Positions 45,418-54,860 of a stretch of DNA of 64,000 nucleotides are shown here, in pieces. Source of the stretch: Voacanga thouarsii (lineage: Eukaryota > Streptophyta > Magnoliopsida > Gentianales > Apocynaceae); assembly GCA_026120185.1 (NCBI GenBank), contig JANUWF010001110.1, positions 225,001-289,000 of the forward strand. The letters are read 5' to 3'. The notes below the pieces were generated by a model. The model did no database searches. It was not told the origin of the DNA and saw only the letters and a program-made list of their open reading frames with translations. The translations under genes were made by a program, and so were the position numbers. Numbering within the stretch: position 1 is the first letter of the stretch; the number at the start of each line of letters is the position of its first letter.

Positions 45418-46917
45418 ATGGAAAAAACAAAATCAGCCACACCAAAACTAAAGAAGGTACAAAAAATGTCTTCAAAGACAAAGAAGAAGGGCTCAGCAAC
45501 GAACAAAGGAAAAGAAGTTTCACCAAAACCAGACTTCCTGGCCTCACATTATGATTCCTCAAAATCATCACCAGAAAAAGAGAGTTCCAAAACTCAAGTA
45601 CTTTGATTTATAGATTCAAAGAGTGAATCTAATTACAATGACTAGGTTTCAAGAAATAGAACTGTTATTACTAGGTATTGTGTTAATCCATCATCTTTTC
45701 TGAATTTCTCCAATGTGTTGGATATGTTTGAGTCTATTGGTTGGGGTAATTTACTGTCTCTTGATGAAAAATTGTTTACCCCGCTCATTTGAAAATTTTA
45801 TACCAATCTGAGGAAAGGTCATCTTGAGGAAATTGGGAGAGGATTTATGATTCATTGGTATATTTCTAGAGTTAGAGGTAAGAGTATTGAATTTGATCAC
45901 CGTTTACTGAATAGAATATGTGAAGTAAGAGACAGAGGGATTCAATATTTTAAACTAAATAAGTTTTCGGAGGGAACTGACATGTTTGAGTTAAAGAAAC
46001 TTGAAAAAATATTTGCTGGAGAGAGGAGTTTTGAGAAGTCCAAAAACAGAAACATTAAATGGCTAAATAGAGTAGGGAGGATCTTACACCATATGGTCTC
46101 TACCATAGTCGTGCCAAATTTTGGTTATAAAATCTCCATTAATATTTTGCATATGGTAATTATGTTAGCCTTGGCTGAGGGAAGGCAAATTAGTTTTGGG
46201 TTCTTAGCTGCTAAGTTGATACTGCAAACAAGAAACACCACCAGCAAAGCCTTGCCATTTGGAAATCTATTAATAAAGGTTTCAGATTTTGATGTTGATT
46301 TAAATTCAGTCCTCTATGCTCCATAAAAAATGAATATTTATAACTTTGAGTCCTTTGAGCATACGGGATATGTGAGGATGGGAAATGAATGGAAGTTGCT
46401 CCGTGACACAAAAGGTAAGGAAAATAATAGATTGTTGAAAGTAAAAGCAGAAGGAAAGAATGCACCGTCTATTGGAGCCAAAAGAAAAATTGAGGAAAAT
46501 CCTCAAGAAGCATCCTCTGCCAAAGGAAAAGAATAGGTTCAGGACAAGGGACTGTCTAAACGCATTTTGGATGCCATCAATTCTTTGGCTATTAAATTGA
46601 ATGGCCTCAGTTTAGAACTTCAAAATCTTGGCCATAGACTAACTGCAGTAGAGAAGAAAGCAAAAAGAGATGACCCGGTGTCTACTCCTACAGCACCTGC
46701 TCCAGCAAAGGCAACAGAAGAGAAATCAGTCATTGAGGAAGAAACTGGACAAGAACAGCCTACTGCGGAAGAAGTTACTATTATTGTGCAAGCCAAGGAA
46801 AAGTCCCCACCTCAGAAAGCTGTAGCACCCATTGCCTCCTCTGAACCCCATGTCTCATCTGAGAAGAGACAGAAACATGTTGTGGTAAAGAGAAAATCAA
46901 GTAGGATTGCTGGTTAA
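45418..46917 (+). pseudogene. copia extra ORF (downstream of pol)
   Basis: ATG at 45418, four bases after the Athila-2 duplication. The N-terminal part is Lys/Ser-rich (MEKTKSATPKLKKVQKMSSK). After two stops a globular part has KLFTPLI, stop, KFYTNLRKGHL and ISRVRGKSIEFDHRLLNRIC, resembling the same 'putative plant transposon protein' pattern as in Athila-2. A coiled-coil region follows at about 46560-46660 (LAIKLNGLSLELQNLGHRL) and an acidic/proline tail ending RKSSRIAG at 46917. In SIRE elements an extra or env-like ORF stands here. Its role is not known. Confidence 0.65.
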
Positions 46918-47190
46918 CACTCCTGAAAAGGTGCAGGGTCAAAAACTGAAACAATTCACATCTCCTAAGTGACCAGAATGGCAGAATGCACTCCAGCTAA
47001 CCTCTAACCCGACTGCCCTCAATTCTCTCTGCTATCATGAACAAATCTAAATTTCTCTTTTTGCAATTGAATAATTTAATTTTCTATCTTTACTTATGCA
47101 CAAACCTATCTGCTTAAATTATGAATACTTCTACATATATTCTTTTTCTTCTACTTCTTTTTTGCTATTCTTTTTTTTTTATTATTGATG

Positions 47191-48433
47191 ACAAAGGGGG
47201 AGAAAACATAAAACTGACTGGATATGATTAGATTTGGTGGGATAGTTTCTGTATAAAACTAACTGGATATGATTGGATTTGTTGAGATAGTTTCTGCATA
47301 AGTTTCTGCTGGGAAATGTTGGGATAGTTTCTGCATAAGATTCTGCTTATAATTGTGAGTGTTACAATTGGCTCTGTTGACTGGGTTGTGATTATTCTAT
47401 TGATTTATTTGATTATCTATCTATGTGATAGTGTGCTATGCTCTCTGTTCCTAATTGTTAATAATGCATTTATGAATAACTAATTGACAGTCTGTCTGAC
47501 AGTCCTTGAGTAGTAAACTTACATGAGGGAAACTTTGTGCTTTAATTTGATATTTTGCACCAACATATTACCTCTGAATATAGCTAAGGCTCTATAATTC
47601 TTTCTATGAAATTCATAAAAAGTTTTGGATGAATTGCTTGATATGAATATTAATCATCTGTAATCTCAGTTTGTTGATGTCCAAATTGGACACCAGTTTG
47701 GTATCCTAAATATCATCCAAATGTACTATTTTCTATAATAAAGGTCTCTTTGAGACTAGAGTGATTGATAAGATGGTTTTTAAGTTATTGACATGATTCT
47801 GTGACAAATTTATTGATAAAAATTTCAGTCAGATGGATTGCTTTCTTAATGATCAAAATTCTAAAAAATCCATTATCTCACGTGTTATGTCAGGGGGAGT
47901 TTTGGACTCATATTTTCTTGATCTAAAAATATTTTCTTCAAAAACTTCATGCTTTTTTGGACACACCTTTTGGACATCCAAAACTCACATTTAAAAAGGT
48001 TTCATACTCACTTTCACCAAAGTTTTTGATATACTTTTTGGACGTACAAAATTAACTCCAGTTTTCTCTTATCATTTACAAATATTCATATATGCAAATA
48101 TTAAGGGGGAGCATCTCATCTCATGACTTATCTGCTATATATCTTCTATAAAAATCATTGTATCGATAATTTCTTTATGGAATAATCGTTTGATAGAAGG
48201 AAGGAGGATATGGAGGTAGGTTGGGCCATAGGCTCATTGAGCCATGCTTGTGAAGTAGATATTTTAATTTTCTATCTTAATCTCATAAGCTCTCTTTGAG
48301 TTCTATAATGAGAGATTGTATTTCAATGATAAATATTTTTATTTCTCTCGGTGTAACATGTTCATACAGTACATATCATTATTTTTATATCACAATTCCA
48401 TCAAGTATTATCATCACTTAAAAAGGGGGAGAT
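47191..48433 (+). other. four AAGGGGGAG purine tracts before the copia 3' LTR
   Basis: CAAAGGGGGAGAAAA (47192), CAGGGGGAGTTTT (47891), TTAAGGGGGAGCATC (48101) and AAAAAGGGGGAGATTG (48420, next to the LTR). The last is the functional polypurine tract by position; the others are extra copies. The region has no ORF. Confidence 0.75.
47208..47345. repeat. imperfect tandem repeat, about 58-bp unit
   Basis: AACTGGATATGATT.. GGATAGTTTCTG(T/C)ATAA occurs twice and in part a third time (GGGATAGTTTCTGCATAAG), in copia non-coding sequence. Confidence 0.75.
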
Positions 48434-49635
48434 TGTTAGCCCTGAGGACATTCTCCTATATTTTGACTTATGACAAATATTGATATGAACTAACTTGTGT
48501 GATTTATATGTGATAGGACATGTTTGACTTCAATTCTTCTAAGGTATACAAATAAGATTGCTAAGCAATTCTTGAGTAATAGAATTCAAGAATGAGTGTT
48601 CAAGTTGAAGACCAAACTTTAGAGATTGCATACCAAGAAGTCCTTGTGGAAGAACTTTAGACTAGGAATTGTTATTAAGGTATTTCTTGTTAATTCCTAT
48701 ATTTCTTCACCTTATGATTCAATTTATTTCTACCTTGAAGCACACAAACAAAAATATTTTCAAAGTTTTAGATCTCAGAATTTTGGATTAAGTAGTTTGA
48801 ATGATTCTGCATCCAAAAGATTCGTCCAAAATTCCATAAACATTGTCAAATCGTTTTTGCCTGAAAAAGTACCATTTTAGACTTACCTTTTGGATGCATC
48901 ATCGTCCAAAACATTAGTCCAAAACGCAGGTAAATTTGTCAGTAAAACTATAGCCATTTTATAGTCGTTGGTACTTCATTTTATGTCTCTATATAAGGCA
49001 TCTAAACTTGATTTGACAGTAGATTTTTGTTATATCCTTCTAAGAAATACTCTTACTCTATAGAAAATAAAAATCTATTTTTATAAAAGTGCTTCAAAGT
49101 GAATTCAAATTGAGTCTTAAAGGTAAAAGTGTTTGTGCTTTTTCCTTGGTGCACATCTGCTCAAACAAGTGAGCTTTTACTGTTTTATTGATATTCAATC
49201 TCTTTTGTATAACAAGGTTATGGTATAAAACCCATCTGGGGTGAACCTTAATTTATTAGTTGATTGAGAGGTTTTGAAAAACTAAGTGTGGTGATCCTCT
49301 CTTGTATTTAGTGCAGATTGATTCATTAAATTGGGTAAGTAAAATCTGGTTGAAAATCCTTAAGTGTGAGCTTAAGGTAGTGGGTGTAGATCTTGGTAGA
49401 TCGAACCACTATACATTCTATATCTCATTTCTCTGCATAGAACATTTACTGCATTGTGTTTCTTACCTTAGTTTAAATCTGGATATTTTTTAAAGTTTCC
49501 TTGGATAGCTTTCTTTGTTGCTGTGAAGTTAGTCCAAGAAACTTGAAAAATATTAATATTTTGTATAACAAATTTCTTGAAAATTTTAGTTTGTCAAAAA
49601 CCTTATTCATCCCCCCTCCCCCCTAAGGTTTTTCA
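48434..49635 (+). repeat. copia 3' LTR
   Basis: 1,202 bp, uninterrupted, starting TGTTAGCCCTGAGG and ending AAGGTTTTTCA. It gives the full sequence with which the split 5' LTR can be checked. TATA-like CTATATAAGG at 48990. Confidence 0.95.
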
Positions 49636-49640
49636 TAGGG

Positions 49641-50189
49641 AATAGTCGCTTCTAAAGTGAATTACCCCTAGATACATCTATTCAATTAAATTTTGAATAT
49701 ATCTAGAATATAGGAATTGTACTAAAGATTCAAAATGGATTTTCATTTTAAAATTAAAAAAGAAGAAGAACTAAACTTAATAGATTTAAAACTTATTTTT
49801 TGGTAACAAAAAAATTGACAAATGTTTTTTTAGAATGACCAATATCAGTTGAACTCTTGTAACTAGAAAGTTTTACCCTCAATCAAGAATCAACGAAGAG
49901 ATAGAACTCAAAAAGCTTTTTATTTTCATTTTTAATGAACTCTTTCCCATTTATTGAATTTTAGAAATTTAATAATGCATTTTATTTTATCAATGAACAT
50001 AAAATAGAAAAAGAAAGCATTGAAATATTCATACAGAATATTAATATTTTTACTAAAGTCTTGATTTGATTGAGTCGATAACAGGAAATATATGAAGAAT
50101 CATTCTATTCTATATAGTAATTCATAGAAATAGAAAATAGAGATATAAAATCAAAAGTAAGTAAAGTGAAATCAAATTTATTAGTCTCA
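49641..50189. other. plastid-like spacer with inverted repeat arm
   Basis: Contains arm 49660-49857, found in reverse complement at about 51965-52147 (landmark GTTACCCCTAGATACATC). No gene recognised. Confidence 0.6.
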
Positions 50190-50348
50190 ATACTTGGGAC
50201 TACGATCATTGGAGGAACAATACCAAATCTCAAGGATGTTGCAGAATCTTTTCGATTACTCGTTCGAGAACTACGATCTTTAGCTCTGGAACTAAATCAT
50301 TTCCTTGTATCTGAGAAGAACTTCCAGATTAATAGGAAGGAAGCTTAA
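50190..50348 (+). pseudogene. rpoB: plastid rpoB C-terminus
   Basis: The frame reads [20 protein letters not shown], then [20 protein letters not shown] and FQINRKEA before TAA, the intact last 50 residues of rpoB. Unlike the copy at 7639 it has no deletion. Confidence 0.93.
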
Positions 50349-50369
50349 TCGAAATGAGTCTTGCACTCA

Positions 50370-50545
50370 ATCAGTGAGCTATTATGCACTTTTTCAAGGG
50401 TGGCTGCTTCTAGGCAAACCTCCTGGCTGTCTAGACACCCCTACCTCCTTTATCACTGAGCAGTCATTTAGGGGCTTTAGCTGGTGATTTGGGCTATTTC
50501 CCTTTCGACGATGAAGCTTATCCCCCATCGTCTCATTGGCCGACC
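50370..50545 (-). pseudogene. rrn23: plastid 23S rRNA fragment (middle)
   Basis: Antisense to the 23S segment with ACGATGAAGCTTATCCCCC and ATCGTCTCATTGGCCGACCT. A third rrn23 piece, non-overlapping with the other two. Confidence 0.88.
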
Positions 50546-50957
50546 TTGACCCCAAGATGAACTTCAAAAGAATGATTCGGTTGCAGAATGGAAAGGTGTA
50601 GTACCAGACACGAGATAGATTTTCCAAATAACAAGGCCTTTTTCAAATAAGCCAATTTATTTGGGACCCTGCAGATCCATTCTTTTTCCTATTCAAAGAT
50701 CAGCCCCTGGCTTTGTGTTTTCACATCGAAAATTATTTGCAGCTGAAGAGATGTCAAAGGGGCTTCTTACTTCCCAAACAGATCCTCCTACATCTATATA
50801 TAAACACTGGTTTATCAAGAATACGCAAGAAAAGCACTTCGAATTGTTGATTAATCGTCAGAGATGGCTTAGAACCAATAGTTCATTATCTAATGGATCT
50901 TTCCGTTCGAATACTCTATCCGAGAGCTATCAGTATTTATCAAATCTATCCATACTC
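50546..50957 (+). pseudogene. ycf2: plastid ycf2 fragment
   Basis: Reads [20 protein letters not shown], then [20 protein letters not shown] and [20 protein letters not shown], a C-terminal part of Ycf2, the plastid AAA-type import-motor subunit. One stop upstream of 50660; truncated on both sides. Confidence 0.92.
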
Positions 50958-51057
50958 TAAATTTGATAATTTTTTGATCATCCTATCTTTTTTATATTAT
51001 TATACCAAATTTTCCGATTTGACAAAAGTTCCAGTTGTGTACAATAATCGCATTGTA

Positions 51058-51080
51058 GTAGGTATATTTTAGTGGTAAAA
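51058..51080 (+). pseudogene. trnG-UCC: trnG-UCC exon 1 fragment
   Basis: GTAGGTATATTTTAGTGGTAAAA is the 23-nt 5' exon (normally GCGGGTATAGTTTAGTGGT..) followed by the GTGTGATTCG intron start. Exon 2 is absent. Confidence 0.75.
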
Positions 51081-51129
51081 GTGTGATTCGTTTTGTTAAC
51101 CCTTGCCCTTCCTTTAAGGTGTTGTTGTA

Positions 51130-51325
51130 TAACAAACGCATAATGTCCATGGAACACCCGAGGATTTTATCAACAACTTGATGAATATCAGATTATCATA
51201 CCATTGTCACATTTGAGTTTTTTACAGGTATGCACAATTACAGCTCTAACCACTTCTGATTTTTCTAAGGGCATATTGGGGACTGCTTCTTTGATCACAG
51301 TAACAATAACATCACCAATATGAGA
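51130..51325 (-). pseudogene. rpl14: plastid rpl14 fragment
   Basis: The minus strand reads [20 protein letters not shown], then [17 protein letters not shown] before a stop, the middle of ribosomal protein L14. Both ends are lost. Confidence 0.88.
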
Positions 51326-51334
51326 TCTTTTTGA

Positions 51335-51478
51335 GGAGCCGTATGAGATGAAAATCTCATGTACATTTCTATAATAGTGATGAGAACAGCGATGTTCTAA
51401 TCGACTATATTATCTAATAATTCAAGTACAGTTGATATAGTCGAAGTGCAGTCAAAATATAGTTTTTGAGGGTGGAAT
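51335..51478 (+). other. ndhA group II intron 3' end
   Basis: A domain V-like hairpin, GAGCCGTATGAGATGAAAAT, followed by the sequence that leads into ndhA exon 2. Confidence 0.6.
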
Positions 51479-51705
51479 TTGTGGCGTCAACCTATAAGGT
51501 TTATCATTTTTCTAATTTCTTCTCTAGCCGAGTGTGAGAGATTACCTTTTGATTTACTGAAAGCAAAAAAAGAATTAGTAGCAGGTTATCAAACCGAATA
51601 TTCAGGTATCAAATTTAGTTTATTTTACGTTGCTTCATATCTGAATCTATTAGTTTCTTTATTATTTGTAACAGTTCTTTACTTAGGAGGTTGGAACCTA
51701 TCGGG
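51479..51705 (+). pseudogene. ndhA: plastid ndhA exon 2 fragment
   Basis: The open frame reads [20 protein letters not shown], then [20 protein letters not shown] and [11 protein letters not shown], the NDH-1 (quinone-site) subunit. Three acidic residues of the usual DLPEAEEEL are replaced by lysine-type codons. It is joined to ycf1 at 51706. Confidence 0.92.
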
Positions 51706-51862
51706 TAACAATGCAAATAAGGTTTTTACCTCATAAAACGTCGATAGAAAATTTAAGAGAAATCTTTGGTATAAATCAGATTTACGCTATCCTTTTTCCA
51801 GATCCCGATTACCAAGAATTTGAACAAAAAATGAATACTTTTGATAAAAAAAAAAAAAAACA
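51706..51862 (+). pseudogene. ycf1: plastid ycf1 fragment, plus copy
   Basis: Reads [20 protein letters not shown] and DPDYQEFEQKMNTFDKK, the same part of Ycf1 as the minus-strand copy at 14868-15128. It ends in a poly-A run. Confidence 0.8.
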
Positions 51863-52339
51863 ATTACCCTATGCATACTGTATGGACATTTGGTCGTACA
51901 AATTGCATAGTATCATAAATCGCTACTCCAGGAACATTTTTGCATAGAAGATGTAAAACAAATATTGGTCATTCTAGAAAAACATTTGTCAATTTTTTGA
52001 CTGAAAAATAAGTTTTAAATCTATTAAATTTACTTCATCTTTTTTTATTTTAAAATAAAAATCCATTTTGAATCTTTAGTACAATTTCTATATTCTAGAT
52101 AGATTCAGAATTTAATTGAATAGATGTATCTAGGGGTAACTCACTTTAAAGTACTGCCCCCTCAAGTGTTACATAAACTTACAATTATTCATTAGAGTCA
52201 AACATAAAATACTTAAAAAACGAGATTAAAAAAAAATACATCGGGTAGATATATAATTACATATAATTTTTGTTAATGCAATTCCGGTAGACACGGAAAT
52301 TTTAATACCTTAATACCTTTGTTGGTTACATTTATTTAT
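51863..52339. other. plastid-like spacer with inverted repeat arm
   Basis: Arm at about 51965-52147, partner of 49660-49857. No gene seen. Confidence 0.55.
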
Positions 52340-52408
52340 GTTATTTGTACTAGTAACCGGTTTATGGATGCTCTTGGAGTAGTTGGTCTGGCTCTGAACC
52401 TACATGAA
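52340..52408 (+). pseudogene. psbD: psbD fragment
   Basis: VTGLWM and then, after a small deletion and frame change, LGVVGLALNL, from the photosystem II D2 protein. Short, so only moderately sure. Confidence 0.55.
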
Positions 52409-53834
52409 CGAAATTCGAGTACATACCAATACCTAGTACAGGTAAAAAGAGAAAAATAAAAAATCTGGTTCCGTACATCCTTGTACTGAATGTTAGAAAT
52501 AATAGAATTGCATTGATATTAAAATTTTATATATAAAAGTAAATAGATAAAATTGTAATTACACTTTATAGACACATGATAGAAATTATATTATTAATAT
52601 AATATTGAGCTATGTTATTCCCTCTCCTAACTTTCTTTTATGCTTGTGATTATGTAACTCACCAAACTAGTTGAAATGGTTAGAGTGAAGAGAAGGATTA
52701 AGAATCTTATTTATAAAGGTATAAAGTGACCCTCCTAATATAAACTATTATTAGGGACACTTCAATTTTCTTTTAGTAACTCTTGATATAATTTACCATT
52801 CCAAATTCTATAAAATAATACAGGCGGTGGTCTTTTAATATATATATATATATATATGTATATAATACATTAATATTTTATTCTTATAACTTATATGAAT
52901 TATTATATTGATAGTGGTCAAAAAGATCATATTTTCAACATTCTCCCACTTGAACAAATGACCACATAAAGTTACATAAAACTAATTTATAATTGGATAC
53001 AAATATTAAAATTTTGATTTACCAGTACTAGAAAAAAGTGACGTCCATATTTTCAACATTCTTCCATTTAAACAAATGACCACATAAAAGTAATTTATAA
53101 TTGAATGCAAATATTAAAATATATTTATCCTACAAAGTCATTAAAATAGATCATAGTGGTCAAATATCAACAAGACATTTTTCCTTTCATATATCACAAT
53201 TTCAAAAACTCAAATGTACACAAATAAAATTAATTATATATATATGGTTCAAAATGTTAATTTTATTTATTCATTTAAATAATGTACAGTAAATAAAAAT
53301 AACATTAGAATATTTATATGTCCAAATACCAATCACAACATAATATTTCTTAAAATTTTGAAAAAAATTAACAAATTATTTATTTTGATACCAAAACTTA
53401 TATGGGTTTAAACAACCTATTTTACTATTTTTTTTCTTCTCAAACATGCATTAAAAAATAAGGTAATCAAATTATCATAAAAGAAAAACTAATGAGCTTA
53501 AAAAATTAAAATAATTCTAAATTTAATTCTAAAAGTCTTAAAACAATTACATTAAGAACTAGACTTACAACTTTATAATTAAAGTAGTCAATATAAGGAT
53601 GTTGTAAATTTTTCATTATCCACCACATGATGTGCATGCATAAGATCAATAATATAATGTTTCTCCTACTAATCTTTAACTATATATAATTATTAAGATT
53701 GTTTTTTTTTTTTTTTTGTATAGAAAGACATTGAAAATATACGTTTAAAAATTTAGGTAAAACAATTTATAAACAAAACAATGGAATTTTGGTGAGTAAA
53801 ATTGCCTTAAGAAAAGTTATGAGTTCTAAAAAAG
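52409..53834. other. AT-rich nuclear spacer with a local duplication
   Basis: No gene. A segment with CAACATTCTCCCACTTGAAC and the following 80 bp or so recurs at about 53055-53125 (first copy about 52935-53010). TATATA tract at 52840-52866 and poly-T at 53702-53717. Confidence 0.5.
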
Positions 53835-54528
53835 AGTAATATTATTGCTGTCAAAATAATGAGCCGATGCAAACAGGTATCGGTTACACTTCCGATAAAC
53901 ACAAATGATCTAATATGGTGAAATAGAAAAATGGTATCAGATCTTTTTTGAATCAGGGACCGGGTTCATTGAACTTACTATAGAAAGGGTTCAAGAAAGT
54001 CAACTGAAAAATGCCCAACGGAAAGGACTTTTTGGGACAATAAGCTGATACTTGTATTATCTTACTTAAAGGAAAATACAGAAAAGATCTCGACTTAGAA
54101 AAATGAACGGAAAGCTGTAAGGAAAGCTGGAAACAAAGCTATAATAAAGCGGTAAGAAAGCTATAAGAAATTAATTCCTAGACTAGAAAGCCGTAAATGA
54201 CGATAAAGTAGATGCAATCGAAATTTGAAGTTGTTGGTTGATGCATCTTGTTCAGCTCTGGGCAATGCTCCCATTTTATACTAGTTGCAATCAAGTTACT
54301 AACAGGTCGTGGAGTTTCTTTCGGCTAAAGAATGCTCCCAACTGTCGTGTAGAATTCTTGCGCCAAAAGATCAGGAATCTGTTTTCCTTCTTATCGGTTT
54401 CGTGGTGCCGATGTTAACCATGACTATCGGCTGCTCAAATTGTTGACCTTGTCAGCTCGGCAAAACTTATCGAATCGGCAATGGCTCAAAATAACCGTTG
54501 CGTCGGCTCGGCAAAGCTGACGTCGACA
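53835..54528 (-). repeat. Tat element 3' LTR
   Basis: About 690 bp. It pairs with 63363-64000; differences are mostly transitions. Minus-strand TATA box TATAAAAT at 54273-54280. Probable minus-strand start TGTCGACGTC. Confidence 0.9.
54273..54280 (-). promoter_or_regulatory. Tat LTR TATA box
   Basis: TATAAAATGGGAGC on the minus strand, conserved at 63813-63820 in the other LTR. Confidence 0.6.
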
Positions 54529-54545
54529 CATGCCCCCCCGACTCA
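54529..54545 (-). other. Tat polypurine tract
   Basis: The minus strand gives GAGTCGGGGGGGCATG beside the 3' LTR. Confidence 0.75.
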
Positions 54546-54860
54546 CGTTGTTTCAGCGGGCGCAAGTCAGCGAAACGATGGGAGTCGTACAATTATTAAT
54601 AGCAGCCGTTCCTTTTCTGACAAAAATGAAACGTCCCGAACGTTGTGGAATATTTGTGACGCCTCGACTTTGGAACCCGCAAACGGCTCAATTTCAAACT
54701 CCCTTACAAATAGCAGTGGTCCCCAATCGGAACTCCTCACTTCCTATGACTTCCATCTCCTTCAGAATTCTTTTGCCTAAGTAATTAATCGATCCTTTAT
54801 CTTCTTGCGGTTGTTCCTTGTGATCTGTAAATTTCCTTTCAGTAAAAAATCCAAACTACG
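54546..54860 (+). other. leader of the antisense PMD gene
   Basis: GC-richer than the copia/Athila region. Two overlapping short frames are present but neither resembles a known protein; likely promoter/leader of the PMD ORF. Confidence 0.4.

Larger units (their letters stand above)
15363..49635 (+). mobile_element. SIRE-type Ty1/copia retrotransposon, nested host
   Basis: This is the outer element, bounded by TGTTAG.. and ..TTTCA LTR ends and by a 5-bp duplication TAGGG (15358-15362 and 49636-49640). Order on the plus strand: 5' LTR, initiator-Met tRNA primer site, gag, protease, integrase, reverse transcriptase, RNase H, extra ORF, several purine tracts, 3' LTR. Integrase before reverse transcriptase marks Ty1/copia; long LTRs of about 1.2 kb plus a downstream extra ORF point to the SIRE/Maximus lineage (inference). 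Without its three insertions it would be roughly 10.8 kb. Every coding domain has stops or frameshifts. Confidence 0.9.

Noticed and set aside
47191..48433. CRISPR-like array because of repeated GGGGGAG units
   Set aside because: Only four short, unevenly spaced purine tracts in a plant retroelement; no repeat-spacer structure.
52491..53125. Another copia solo LTR starting TGTTAGAAATAATAG
   Set aside because: The start is suggestive, but I found no matching end, target duplication or second copy.
54481..54784. Two overlapping ORFs upstream of the PMD gene
   Set aside because: They begin in the LTR or purine tract and show no family similarity; treated as leader.
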